Source of the DNA: Aptenodytes patagonicus
Lineage: Eukaryota > Chordata > Aves > Sphenisciformes > Spheniscidae
DNA length: 64,000 bases
Assembly (NCBI RefSeq): GCF_965638725.1
Contig: NC_134981.1
Coordinates: forward strand, 48,140,849 to 48,204,848
Reading direction: 5' to 3'
The notes beneath the pieces were generated by a model, which saw nothing but the letters and a program-made list of their open reading frames with translations, did not search any database and was not told the DNA's origin. The position numbers were made by a program, and so were the translations under genes. Below, one piece after another: positions 45,828 through 58,834 of this stretch (position 1 is its first letter; each line of letters starts with the position of its first letter).

Positions 45828-46418
45828 TGTACTGGTTTTGGCTGGAATAGTTTTCTTCATAGTAGCTTGTATGGTGCTGTGTTTTGGATTTGTGCTGAAA
45901 ACAGTGTTGATAATACAGGGATGTTTTAGTTACTGCTGAGCAGTGCTTACACAGAGTCAAGGCCTTCTCTGCTTCTCACGCTGCCCTGCCAGCAAGTAGG
46001 CTGGGGGTGCACAAGAAGTTGGGAGGGGACACAGCTGGGACAGCTGACCCCAACTGACCAAAGGGCTATTCCATACCATATGACGTCATGCTCAGCAATA
46101 AAAGCTGGGGGAAGAAGAAGGAAGGGGGGGACGTTGGGAGTGATGGCGTTTTGTCTTCCCAAGTAACCGTTACATGTGATGGAGCCCTGCTTTCCTGGAG
46201 ATGGCTGAACACCTGCCTGCCGATGGGAAGCAGTGAATGAATTCCCTGTTTTGCTTTGCTTGCGTGTGCGGCTTTTGCTTTGCCTATTAAACTGTCTTTA
46301 TCTCAACCCACGAGTTTTCTCATTTTTACTCTTCCGATTCTCTCCCCCATCCCACTGCAGAGGGAGCAAGTGAGCAGCTGTGTGGGGTTTAGCTGCCCAC
46401 TGGGGTTAACACACAACA
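45828..46418 (+). mobile_element. Solo LTR, family A, in ZNF462 intron
   Basis: It starts TGTACTGGTTTTGGCTGG and ends TTAACACACAACA, with an intact CRE at 46081-46088 and the GGAAGAAGAAGGAAGGG R region. The putative flanking repeats (CTTTC / ACTTC) match only partly. Orientation is antisense to ZNF462. Confidence 0.88.
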
Positions 46419-46429
46419 ACTTCCCAACT

Positions 46430-49159
46430 GACACAGCAGTTCAGCTCTGCTAAGATGGCACACCCAACTCCTCCTTCTCCAAGGAGGAATAATGATTTTT
46501 TGGTCCAGCGTCCAAAACCCATTCTTTGCAACAATGTACCTAAGTATAGCATACATCAGTCTTAAGCTGTCAATCTAAGCCACAGCTTGACTCACAGGAA
46601 GAAATTCTGGCTCTGCTGAAGTCATGGACTTCAGAGGGTTGAGCCAGCATTTCCTCCCAGATACTCAGAGACTGAAGATACGTTCTAGGCAAATCCCACC
46701 TCCTGGTAACACCATGAAGAGTAAAATCAGCAAAAGCATCCAAGTGGTATAAGACATTACAGTTTGGTGCAGTTTGAAAGCTGTGACAACATTAGCTACT
46801 GTTACAGGCAATATTTACGAGCACGGGTATAGTCCTATCCTAATAGGGTGAAAATATTTTTGAATTGGCAGCAGCTTCTGAATATCAACTAGAAGATGAT
46901 GTTAACATGTGACACTGCACCCAAGCCACGTAGCCATGTCTTCAGCACCTGTGTCAGTTGGACACTTGAAGACCACCACTGTAAGGTGCAAGATACCATT
47001 TCACAAAAGATAAAGTCAATAGAACTTGGACTTTTATAAAGGTAGATGGCATAAGGACTTTCCATATTTTTATCCACTCTAGTAAAAAAAAAATTAAAAA
47101 TTAGAACTGATATTACTTGAAAAGGAGAAAAATTAACAACTATCACTTCTAAAGGGAAGCTGGGAAAGAACAGCAGTGAAATACAATTTGGGAAATAAGC
47201 ATGATTTTTAGATCACTCATTTGAACAGTCAAATAGAGATTTTTCAGCCAATCACATATATTAAAGAAGACTGCAGGTGAAAAAATAAAATATAAAAAAA
47301 ATTGCTAAAATGTTATACCTAGCTTAATTACTGATCACACAAAGAACGGTTATGTCTGTTTCTCCCTGCAAATTTAAATCTCCAACCTAGAAGGTGGTAT
47401 TCTTACATTTTCATAATAAGTATCAAAAATCTCAAGTATCCTGAAGCCAATTTAAATGATGATCTTAATTTTATTTTTTTTCTCCCATGGTAGAGTTTAT
47501 AGGGATTTATGAGGCTCGGCTGATAGTACCTTCTTTTTCTCTGTCTGGATACCATGGTTTCCAGGGTCATTTCAGTACCTGTGCTTGTGTGTTAGTGCTG
47601 ATGTAATCCTCACAAAGACAGCATGACTCTTCATCCCCTTCTAGCTGCTGGTCTACACAAAACATTAATGTCTGCTACAGTTGCAAGTTAGGGGAAGTTG
47701 GTCCTTTAGTCAAAGCATTAGACTGATTCTTTCAGCTCTGAAGCTCTTAGGGTCACATCCCCCACTGAACAGACACTTGAACAAACTTCCACATGAGGGT
47801 GCAGAGTTAATAATGTCAAACTTTGGAACATGTGTGAAACCAACATCCCTCCTGCTCCTCTCCTGATTTCTTTTAGGGCTGCTAAGAAAGATTTCATGGA
47901 GGATGTTTTTCAATAAAAGTTGTTTCCTATCTAACTCACTCTCTTCCTCATTAAATAAAGATATCACCAGTCACACTCAAAGTGAAGTGTTAATGGCCCC
48001 TTCATGTTCCGTAAACTGCTTGTGAATTTAGCGATCTTAACTTTTACAGGTTTGAAAATACCTGGGGAGACATGTTTTCTTTTGTGAACAATTCTTGAAC
48101 GAACTTGAAATGAGTTTTCAATTGAAAACCGAAATTTCAGAAGGAAAAAGGTAAACATGGCAGCATGCTTTTAGTTATAAGTACATAGAAACTTGGCAGC
48201 CTGCACTCAGCATCAGGAGGTCGGATGACCCCTGGAACCTGATGATTAGGCATGACGGCTCATTGCAGTTAGTTCAAATCAAGCTCCTTTTACTGTTTAA
48301 CAAGAATTGCAAACATATTGCATTCGATTGATGAAGTTATGCACTATAGAGCAGATTGTGAGAATACATGGAGTATACCAGTCAGGACCAGATATTTGCA
48401 CTAAAATGATTTTAATATTAAAGGCAAAAAACCCCCAAACAAACACAAAAACACTCCCCCCCCTAGTCCAATTCACCAAGAACTACCTTTCTTTATCCCT
48501 ACTCAGCTAACCATCTGAACAATAAACACATGAATAAGACTTACTGAACTCAGTGGGATTATTCATAGATGTGAATTTAGGCACAAATGTAAAGTACACA
48601 GTTGGAACGGTGATTTGGAGGTAAGGAATGGAACTACCCTGGCTTCAGATTTGCCGACCAAAGTGATGGCAAAAGGGTCAACTCTCACAAAGAGGAGGGA
48701 AGGAATGCTTTGTAAGCACTGGGCAGACAGTGGGCAGACAGTAGCCCCAAAATAAGCTTGGCCACTGAACTATATCCCTCACTGGTATAATGTGGAGCAG
48801 CAAAACTGAACATGGATTACCAACACAGAATAATCTGACAGCCCACTAAAATACTCCACTTATGTATTTTTCTAAGCCCTCATAGATGTTATCTGCACAG
48901 TCACAGATGTCACCAGTATTTTCTCATAACATTTTTTTTTTGGAGCATGATTTGGTTTTCTTAAACAGAAATCTTGCCATAAGCATTAGAAACACAAAAT
49001 TCCTCCAGGAAGTGTCTTGACAAAAGCTCCATTTTGCCCATACTGACAAGCTTCCATGACTTAAGGAATCTGCTGTAGAGTCAACAGTTGATCTTGCTTG
49101 ATGGAATTGGCAGGGTCCATTACAGTATCCAGCATAAAAGAAAAAGCAACTATACTGAC
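46430..49159. other. ZNF462: ZNF462 intron DNA, nothing recognised
   Basis: AT-rich intronic sequence with no CR1 tail, LTR or coding motif that I could identify. Confidence 0.5.
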
Positions 49160-49286
49160 CTCTTTCTTCAGTCCTGTGGCTTAACTCTTTTTCTTCCTCA
49201 TCGCTGCTGGAGCTCTCTGTTTTTCCCTTCATTTGTTCCAGCTGATCCAAGTTAACCCGTCCAACCAGCTCAAAATTACGACTCAC
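49160..49286 (-). CDS. ZNF462: ZNF462 exon, acidic Ser-rich linker
   Basis: The acceptor TTTTAAG and donor GTCAGT frame 42 codons plus one base: VSRNFELVGRVNLDQLEQMK, then a run of Ser and acidic residues (ESSSSDEEEKE). The start VSRNFELVGRVNLDQLEQMK agrees with ZNF462 as recalled. No zinc finger is present; the Ser-acidic stretch looks like a casein kinase 2 type region (inference). Phase matches the exons on both sides. Confidence 0.92.
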
Positions 49287-49740
49287 CTTAAAAGAAATGG
49301 TTTTGTCAACAATAGACACCATCATCAACTATTGAAAAAAACAACCCATCAACAAAGCTATAGGCTGAAATGGGAAATTTATCAGGCACCTAGTCAAATT
49401 AATACTCGTTTCCCTTCAAACACAATTACATTCACTGTTAATGATTCTTCTTTCATTTTTTATACTAAATTTCTCCATTTTGCTTCTCAAAATGAACCTA
49501 TTATTTGAGAAGCTTCCCTCATTTTGAGGTATTGAAAGTAAAAAATCCAAGCAATGCTAAGCACTCTTGTATTCCTCCTTTCATGGGAGTGTAAAACTGA
49601 TAGGATCAAGCATCACTATTGCACACCATCACTGCAGAAAAATCCTTTGTGAATGCTTTATTCAGCTTCATGTGTGAAAAGATGGGACCTGAGTGACCAC
49701 TTTGACAGACAGAGCCCAAGTCATCAACTGTTCTTATAGA

Positions 49741-50158
49741 CATTTGGGGGTTGGGGGGCATGGAATGGGGGAATAGCTGCTCTGGTGTGGGTTCTCCATG
49801 GACTGGAGTTCCTTTGAGAGTATCTGCTCCACCATGGAGCACCTCCTACTCCTCTGTTGTTTCCCCTGATTCCCTCCCCCTCTCAGTTTCCTCGTTCTCT
49901 CTGCATTCCCACCCATTCTCTCCATAATTTTCTGCCCTTTTTAAAATATGTTTTCACAGAGGTGCCACCAGCTTCACTCATGGGCTCAGCTTTGGCTAGT
50001 GGTGGGTCCATTACTGAGCTGGCTGGAACCATCTCTGTCCGGCACAGGGCAGCCCCTGAACTCCCTCCACAGAGACCACCCCTGCAGCTCCCCCCCCCAC
50101 CGCTACAAAAACCTTGCCACGTCCACCCAATACAAACATATAACTTAAGACAGTACAT
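49741..50158 (-). mobile_element. LTR family D fragment, reverse orientation
   Basis: On the minus strand it contains GCCCTGTGCCGGACAGAG, the GACCCACCACTAGCCAAAGC segment, ACATATTTTAAAAAGGGC, and GGTGCTCCATGGTGGAGCAG. These match in order 50180-50460 on the plus strand. The distal part is missing at 49741. Boundaries are approximate. Confidence 0.72.
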
Positions 50159-51619
50159 ATTGTGAGAAGAGATCAGGAGCTGCCCTGTGCCAGACAGAGC
50201 CAATTCTAGCCAACTCCGCAATGGACCCACAGCTGGCTAAAGCTGAGCCAATCAGCGAAGCCAGTGGTCCCTCTATGATAACATATTTAAGAAAGGGTAA
50301 AACACTGCATGGCAGTGTGAGGAGTGAGGAAAAAAAAAAAGTATGAGAAACAACCCTGCAGACACCAAGGCCAGAGAAGAAAGAGGGGGAGGAGGTGCTC
50401 CGGGCACCAGAGCAGAGATTCTCCTGCAGCCCGTGGAGAGGACCACACCGGAGCAGGTGGATATTCCCTGAAGGAACTGTGGCCCGTGGAGAGCCCACGC
50501 AGAAGCAAGTTCTCTTGACAGGAACTGCAACCTGTGGAGAGGACCCATGTTGGAGCAGTTTGTGAAGGACTCTGTGCCCTGTGGGAGGGACCCTACACTG
50601 GAGCTGAGGAAAAGTGTGAGGAGGAAGGAGCGGCAGAGAGGAACTGTTATGAAATGACTGCAACCCCCATTCCCCATATCCCCTGCACCACTCGGGGTGG
50701 GGGGAGAAGGTAGAGGAGTTGGGAAGGAAGGAATGAAGTTGAGCTTGGGAAAAATAGGCTGGGGTGGGGGGGAAGGTCTTTAAGGTTTTTTTGTCTTTGT
50801 TTCTCACCATCCAACTCTATTTTAATTGTCAATAAATTAACTTAATTTTCCCCAAGTCAAGTCTGTTTTGCCCCTGACAGTAATTGGCAAGTGATCTCCC
50901 TGTCTTTATCTTGACCCATGAGCTTTTTCATCATATTTTCACCCCATACTGGTTTTGGCTGGGACAGAATTAGTTTTCTTCATAGTAGCTTGTATGGGGC
51001 TATGTTTTGGGTTTGTGATGAAAACTGTTGATAATACAGGGATGTTTTAGTTACTGCTGAGCAGTGCTTACACACAGTCAAGGCCTTTTCTGCTTCTCAC
51101 CCCACCCCACCAGCGAGTAGGCTGGGGGTGCACAAGAAGTTGGGAGGGGACACAGCTGGGACAGCTGACCCCAACTGACCAAAGGGATATTCTACACCAT
51201 ATGATGTCATGCTCAGCAATAAAAGCTGGGGGAAGAAGGAGGAAGGGGGGACGTTGGGAGTGATGGCGTTTGTCTTCCCAAGTAACCATTACGTGTGATG
51301 GAGCCCTGCTTTCCTGGAGATGGCTGAACACCTGCCTGCCCATGGGAAGGAGTGAATGAATTCCTTGTTTTGCTTTGCTTGTGCACACAGCTTTTGCTTT
51401 GCCTATTAAACTGTCTTTATCTCAACCCACGAGTTTTCTCGCTTTTACCCTTCCGATTCTCTCCCCCATCTCACTGGAGGGGGAGTGAGCAAGCGGCTGG
51501 GTGGCGCTGAGCTGCCTGCTGTGGTTAACCCACAACACTCCCCCTGTCCTGTTTGAGGAGGGGGAGTGAGAGAGTGACTGGGTGGGCCTCTCCCTGCCAG
51601 CCAAGATCAACCCACCACA
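50159..51619 (+). mobile_element. LTR family D, split by an LTR family A insertion
   Basis: 5'-truncated at 50159, where it abuts the reversed copy. It runs through ACATATTTAAGAAAGGG (TATA-like, near 50280), repeated units of the form CTGTGGAGAGGACC..GGAGCAG (50420-50600), and AATAAATTAAC (50831) to 50945. It resumes at 51538 with CTCCCCCTGTCCTG and ends CAACCCACCACA at 51619. Positions 50946-51537 are the inserted family A LTR. Confidence 0.75.
50946..51537 (+). mobile_element. Solo LTR, family A, nested in LTR D
   Basis: It runs from ATACTGGTTTTGGCTGGGAC (first bases mutated from TGTACTGG) to GGTTAACCCACAACA. The CRE has decayed to TGATGTCA (51202-51209). R region is of the GGAAGAAGGAGGAAGGG type. 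A target duplication is not clean. Confidence 0.85.
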
Positions 51620-52864
51620 CAGTGGCATATCAGCAAATAGCAAGCTACCCTAAATACAGCAGTGTGTTAGTATGTTCCTAGAACTGACAGCTGTGTTGAG
51701 GTGCTTTGACTTAACAAGTTACCTATTAGATTTAAGCAAAGAAGGCCACATGCATGGCACTTATTGTGACTCAGCTCATGCACAGAAACTCTTTAAGATG
51801 CAGTAAGCCAATCATGCACCTGAGCCCAGAGAGTGGGCACAAATTAGCCCGATCGATAGATAACATTTAGAAACGATTAAAGAAAGATAGGGGGGAAATA
51901 ACCCTTACTACTGGGAGGAATCACTTCAAGATTTTATTGGAGAGAAGGGAGACCCAAGTAGAGGGAAAATTTTCCCAGCCTGATGCACTCACTCAGAGGG
52001 GTGGGGAATAGTGCTTCTTGGATCTCCTAGGACTCTTGCTGTGGTCACTGGGAGATGTGCAACATCTCAGATACCAGTTAAACTGTAGAAAGATTCTCAA
52101 GTAGCAACAAGGAGCAATAAAGGAAGACAAGCATACCAAGCCAACATAAGTTCACAGTGTTCATTTTTAAAATGCAGTCAGTTTTGCTGGTACTTTTGAC
52201 ACTCATTTTGTCAAATTTTTTTTTGGGGGGGGGCCAAAATGTTGTTCAGTTAACAAAGTGTGAACAAGTTTTTAGTGAGAATCAGGCAGCTCAGCTCCTG
52301 ATAGTTGGATTCAATGAGTTCCCTCCCCACAAACTGACAAAAAAAATACTCTCTAAATGTGCCTCAGTTCTAGAATTTTGCTACTCTCACAGCAACACAG
52401 CTGAGAACTACAGAAAGCCAAAGCAGACAGAAGTCTGTGGAAAGCTTTCCACACAAACACCAAAGCAGCCTTAACTTAAGCAGAAAGTATAACAAGCTTC
52501 TATCTTTCTCTTGTTAAATGTAAACTGGAATGTACTGCCTTGTGTTATTAAAATATGCATGGCATGTCACTTTGCCCAAGTTGCCAGAGCAATCTTACGC
52601 TTTGGAAGCTCCTGTGTCTTAGTGTGTCTGAATCACACAGCCTTAATGTTGTTTCATAACTTAAAAAAAAAAATCTCACAATATATACAAATGCTTTTTC
52701 TGAAAAAATACAGAACTTGAGAGAAATTGAAGTCCAGCACAGGAGCCTTCTCCAAATTTTGGAAAAAAAATGTGGGTTGGCTATTCAGAGTGGACATGCA
52801 AATAAACTAGATATAGCATTTGCAAGAAGTAGATTGTTACAAATTAAATCCCTTTGGATGTTAC

Positions 52865-53088
52865 CTTGTGCTCATCTCGAAGATGAGTGTCCAGCTCCTC
52901 TGTGTGTTTGGTCTCATAGTAGCAGAGTTGACATTTGTAAGGTTTAAGTTCATTGTGCTTCTCTATGTGTTGCTGCAAACTCTCATCACTGGAGCAGGTA
53001 AAGGTACACTTATCACAGCGGAAAACAACTCCTTGCAAGTATTTTGACAGTTTGGAACGGCAAACTTCAATAGGAACAACCCGCTCTT
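52865..53088 (-). CDS. ZNF462: ZNF462 exon with two C2H2 fingers
   Basis: The acceptor CCCCACAG and donor GTAACA frame 224 bases. After EERVVPIEVCRSKLSKYLQG come finger 1 (CDKCTF...ESLQQHIEKH) and finger 2 (CQLCYYETKHTEELDTHLRDEH). Both have the two Cys and two His ligands intact. The incoming two bases complete a Glu codon begun in exon 60023-60159. The sequence is almost unchanged from mammalian ZNF462 as I recall it, so strong constraint is likely. Confidence 0.94.
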
Positions 53089-54879
53089 CTGTGGGGAGAG
53101 GGGAATGTTTATTAAGTTTTAAGAAATAAAAACCATCAGGCAATATGTGTCAACAGCTTGCAACATACCACCCACGCAAGAAACAGGATCTGCTATTTGT
53201 GTATGCAATCCATCTACCAAGCTAAAACTGGACCAACAAAGAAATACAAGAAAATTCCCTTTCTGTATAGACAGGGTTAACCCTACATGACTACAAATGC
53301 AGGTGTCCTTGCAAATGTAACCACTCATTAGGTGAACAGGATGGGAAGAAGAGACTTGGGGCAGATAAGAGTGTTGGGGCAGATTTGTGAGACAGAGTAG
53401 CAGAGCCTAGGAATATAAAAGCAGACATAAATCAGTCAGACCAAGCTCCATTCTGGTTCAATACATGACAGAAGCCAGTAAAAGGTGCTAGAACTGTAAT
53501 AAACAGGGAGCATGTAGGGTGATTCCCAATACATCACCCTCCCAGCTTCTGATGATCAGAACTGGTATTCTCACCATCACATTTAATGCTACTCACTGGG
53601 GGAGTGAGAGGTTGTGTGCAGCAGTATCTTCTCCTGAAGGTGGTTGTGCAGAGATCAGCCAGGGGCAGAAACTTTCAATACACCCTCAGCTTTTTAATAG
53701 TTAAGATTCAAAATCCACACATACTTAATTTCATGCTTCCCACAATTCTGTTTATGCTACAAGCATATATTGAAAATGCTCTCACTGAGTTATTAAACTC
53801 TCTACTTCCTTCCTCTCATACAAAACACACACTTTTAATAGGGCAGCACAATTAATTTCAGTCTTTCTATAGAGCCAGAATCCTGATGTGTGCAACATTC
53901 ATCCACTGTGGTTCTCTGAGCTGTGCATGCAGGGGAAATCCGAAATTTGACCTTTCAGCAGAGGGTCACCAGAAGATCTTCACTACGGCTTTTGTTACTC
54001 AACTGTCCTTTTGAAGTAGGACACTGAAATGTAGTACTATTATTCCTTATGGACTGCAGATTAAAGGAAGAGTTTGATCTTCCTCATGAAGATCATAATT
54101 AATGATATCTTAAAACAAACAAAAAACCAAACAAAAACAATCCCAGGCCTGATTCTTAGAGGGTAAACATGAAGGGTAGGGGACTTGTGTGCATTGACAC
54201 ATCTCTTATAATTCCTATAGGGAGGCAAGAGCTACAGAATTCATCCATTTGTCTTCGGCCAATGCATAACCCCCACTGCTCATGAGCCTAATTTTCCACA
54301 GCCCATCTAAATATTCCACACTCCTCAGTTTGTTCTCCTCCTTGTCCTCCCCTTTTTTTGAACATGGAAGTTTTCCTACCTCAGAACTTTCTCTTTGTGC
54401 ACTTTAAAAAGTGGAAGTTCCCCCCAAAGCTATATCTGAGTGAGACCCTGAAAACTTGTGGTTCCTCTCCAGCTAAAGAAGTTGTTGCAAAAAAAAATGC
54501 TAAGTTGTGTCCATTCAGGGTCAAGTGGGAAAAGGGACAGGGGTGCACATGCTCTAAGAGATAACAGAAGTTAAAGCTGTGATTTTGAATGCATAACAAG
54601 AATATTTTAAAAGGTATTTACAGCTCTGTGCAATTGAATTCACTGAAATAAGGTAACTTGTTTTTAAAAGTGAAAAAAGTTCCAACAAAAAGTTTTTAAA
54701 AGAGCAACACTATTTAAAGCATTTGAAAATTAGATTTTTCTCTAGCACATGACACATATTTTAAAAAACACTAAAGCAGGGGATGGTATAAAAGGTTTTA
54801 TCCACCACTTTGGAGCAATGCATCATCTTAATTCATATCAGTAAAACCCATCATCTCACTGACAATCACCCCCCCACAC

Positions 54880-55225
54880 ACACCTGCCAAATCACAGGCA
54901 ACACAACATAGACTGACTTCCCAGCCTGATCTTGGACTTGCCTTATCACCATGGACCTGCTTGGCAATCACTGGATCTGGTTCTGACCTGTGGTTTAATT
55001 TCCTGGCTTGATCTTGGATCTGTATCATCGCTGCAAATTTGCCTGATGATCTGGACTCCTGGTAGAACCTGGCCATCATCTCTGGGTCTGCCCTGCTTGC
55101 CTTGCTCAGGTACTGTAGGGCCTGGGCCCTGGCCAGCAAGGCTCCACCCCTACTGTCCATGTTATCCTCCTCTACTCCCTGGACCTTGGGGAGCAACTGG
55201 TCCTTGCTGCTCCATGACAGTAATG
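54880..55225 (+). repeat. Family C dispersed repeat
   Basis: Wording such as GATCTTGGACTTGCC, TTATCACCATGGACCTG and CCTTGCTCAGGTACTG repeats that at 15600-15850, 25840-25880 and 29155-29345. Class unknown; a retroviral internal or LTR region is possible because copies adjoin LTR B in the arms. Confidence 0.45.
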
Positions 55226-56249
55226 ACTTAAAACTTAAATGTGCATGTATTCATGTCAGTGAGCTTTATCCAAACAATTAACTTAAAAATTGCAAAGTGA
55301 TCTGAATTTAAAACATCATATTTAGCAAGGTGATGCTCTAATAATCTCTGACCACTTTAATAGCTGTCTCTCATCACCCGCCCCCCCCCCCCCATTCTCT
55401 ATATTTGGCTACTCATTTATACACTTATTGTATCTGAGCAACTGGCAAAATTGCAACAAATAGTGAGTCCTATCGAGAAATTGTGAAACTTAGCTTTGGC
55501 TTCTGTACACAAATTTCATTGAAGTTCAGCAGTGCCTACAAAGGCTACCATGTATGCACTGTAAAAAGATTACATGCTGTGGAACAGTTTAGCAAAAGGA
55601 CTAAGGGGACCTCTGCCCTCCCCCAGCATAATCTCTGAAGAAATTTAATCACTGCTTTAGACTGAAACATTTGGGCTATTTGTAATACAGATCTAAGATT
55701 AAAAAGAAAAGCAATTAATGCGCTAAATATCTATAGTATGTAAAGTCAAAGCAGGCATATGTTTCGCTCACAACATGGAAAAAAAAAAAGCATTAATACT
55801 CTAAAGCCCTTATATATGAAAGTTTACTATTCCAGAGAAACAGATGACAATTCTATGAAATGGAAGGACAAAACAATTATTTATACGAAGAAAAAAAAGT
55901 AAAATAATTACTAAAAAACAAATGCCTTGAGGATTATAAACAAGCAGCCCTACTATTGATCTTGGTGGGTTGCGTTCAGTGCTGGAAAAATATCGAGGCA
56001 TTTCATGATGGGAAAATTTGCTGGAAAGGATAATAAAAACTAATTGCACTACCTGGACTAAATGAAAGGCCAGCAGCTCTGCTGGGCATGGAGCAGGAGT
56101 TCAGTCTCCATTATGGAACTTTCAAGAGCTCACAAGATTTGCCTGTTATGAAGGCTAAGAGGAACTCAAGAGCCAAATCTCTTCTCATTGTTTGCCTGTA
56201 AAGTAGCTACTGACTTTGTAATTTCCATACTCACTCCTAGCTTCAGCCC

Positions 56250-57191
56250 ACAAAGGATGAATTGTGCTTGACCAACCTGACTGCCTTCTATGATGAAATA
56301 ACTTGCTCAGTGGATGAGAGGAGAACTGTGGACATCATCTACCTTGATTTTTAGCATGGTCTTTGACATGGTCTCCAACACCACCCTTGTTGACAAGCTG
56401 GCAAGATTTGGACTGGAAAGATGGACCGCAAGATGGGTAGAAAACTGGCTAAACTGAGCCATTAACTACCACCTTTTGAGGTAAGAAAAGTCAGACTGGC
56501 AGCTAGTCACAAGTGGAGTTCCTCAGAGGTTGATTCCGGGTCCGGTACTATTCAATATCTTTATAAATGATCTGTATGACAGTATTGAATACACCCTCAC
56601 CAAGCTTGCAGATGACACCAAACTGGGGGGAGAGGTAGATACACCAGAAGGAAGACCTTGACTGGCTGGAAGACTGGGCCAACAAGAATTGATTGAGGTT
56701 TAACAAAGATAAATGTCAAGTCCTGCACCTGGAACAGAATAATCCCAAGCAGCAGTATAGGCTGGGGTCTAACTGGCTGGGGTGGAACTCTGCTGTAAAG
56801 TACTTGGGGATCCTGGTGGGCAGCAAGCTAAATATGAGACAGCAGTGTGCCCTGGTAACAATGAAGGCAAACCAATCCCTAAAAGGTAGTTATAGAGAAG
56901 ATGGAGGTACTCCCTTCATAAGGATGTGTAGTGACAGGACAAGAGGCAATGGGCACAAGTTGCTTCAGGGGCAATTCCATCTGGATATAAGAAAATGCAT
57001 CACCATGAAAACAATTAAACATCGGAATAGGTTATCCAGAGAAGAAGTGGAATCTCCCTTGCTGGAAATATTAAAGACTTGGCTTGACAGGGCCCTGGAT
57101 AATCTAATCTAAGATCCTGCTTCCAACAGATGGTTGGACCAGATGATCTCCAGAAGTCCCTTCCAATGAAGACTTTTCTATGATTCTATGA
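56250..57191 (+). mobile_element. Old CR1 fragment
   Basis: Degenerate RT reading from 56262 (CLTNLTAFYDEIT region) with a catalytic LADDTKLGG box near 56610 and the C-terminal domain at 56693-57112, where a deletion removes part between NQSL and KGSY. The tail TTCTATGATTCTATGA ends at 57191. Confidence 0.88.
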
Positions 57192-58834
57192 ATCAAAGTT
57201 AAATCACTCAGAGGAACGGATTGAGCAGAGTAGGTGACACGACAGAAGGCTCTCGGTGGCAAACTGGCAACATCCTGCTGGCCATAACACTTAATAATGT
57301 TGTAGCTCGGTAAGAATTAACTTCTGTAGCTATTCACTAAGACGCAAATAGTCTTCATTTCAACTGCATGCTGCCAAATCAGGGACTTTTGAAAGCTATA
57401 ATGTAAAATTAGAGATCTATAACTGTTTTCTCACTTTGCTGGAGGGATTTTTGCATAGGAGAGAAGATAATACAGAAAATGGATCAAAACCTTCAATCTT
57501 CTGACTTTATACAATGTACTGCTTCCTCTACCTGGAGAACAAATGTGCTTAGACCACAGCTTGAGACTGTCCTTGTTTTATCAATCCAAATGGCTACAAG
57601 TAAGGAAGGCTATCTGAGACTGTGCAACATCCCTCAGTCCTGTCTGCACAGCAGCACCTTCTTTCTGTGCACATTGAACCCCATCAAAATCCTCTGCTTT
57701 AGCTGCCACAATTAGACACAACAATAGGTTTTAATCTGGATATATACACCAGAAAGAAAAAGTTTAAGAAAGGACCTTAATTCCTTTACAGTCTGGGTGC
57801 TGCATGCCTGAGAAAAATCCTTGCCCTTTCCTCAGGGGCCTATAAAACTCTTTAAAGGCTAAATTTTCATTTGCATTAAAGCCTTTATTCTGTTTTACCT
57901 CCCCCAACACTCTAGTGAGTGTATAATCACATCCCTTCCTACTACAGTTTTGTATCAGCAGCACAAGGGCTCAAGGGTGCTTTGTGCAACTGAAGCTACA
58001 GCTATACAAAAGAACAGATCCGGTGTCACATATTCAGGGGGTAACCACCCCTGCTTCCTAGCATTTAGTCAGAAACAGCTCTGTAAAGCCAACACAACTG
58101 CTTGAACCCATGAAGTGTTATTCCACTGTTGCATCTCGACATTCTTAGCATTGCTGGAAGTTTGCCTAACTAGGCCCAGCAAGATCTCCCTCTCTCTGTT
58201 TATTTGCATTTGAACTGTCAGACCTTCTCCACTTGGTCTTGGGCACAACCACAAACCAGAGAACACTATCTCACAAGATGTACCTAAGCTAGTGTTTGGA
58301 GCCCCAGGGTTTGTGTCCCCGTCCCCCCCCCCGCCTTCTAAACTCACCTTTTCTCCAGAGGAGTAATCCTGGAGCATGTCCTAAAGCTGGACAAAATACA
58401 CTATAATTTCAAGGACAAGCTTGCACCTAAGTAAAAGCACCTCTTGAACCCTTACACTTACTAAGACAGCTTCGTTATATGCCTTTTGGGTCCTTGAACA
58501 GTCCTTAGCCTGTTTCTCAAATGCTCCTTCAAAATAGCCTTTACAGCAGAAAGAAGTTTGAATGATATATGCCTACTTCACTGCCTTGGTACAGGAAGGA
58601 CTCTAAATAACCAGCACTGAAAAGTGGTTTGCTACAAGGGATTATGACAGTGGTTGCAACACCAGAAGCTGCTCCAAGAAAAAGATGGCATGTGAAATGT
58701 GTTTGCTCACCAGCAATACAATACTCAAAAACTCTGCCCAACCTGCAAGCAGGCAGGGTACTATCCCAACACACAGGTTTGAATTTTGGCAGCCAACAGA
58801 CCTACAAGCATTAAGTGTGATAGCTGTGGGCAGG

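Noticed and set aside
45823..46423. Clean 5-bp target duplication for the LTR at 45828
   Set aside because: Flanks CTTTC and ACTTC match only partly, so I did not claim it.
52844..53143. Separate small zinc-finger gene
   Set aside because: Splice sites at 52865 and 53088, matching phases and sequence show that it is an internal ZNF462 exon.
55379..55394. C16 run as a regulatory quadruplex site
   Set aside because: A single homopolymer without spaced G/C blocks; more likely a low-complexity or sequencing-prone run.
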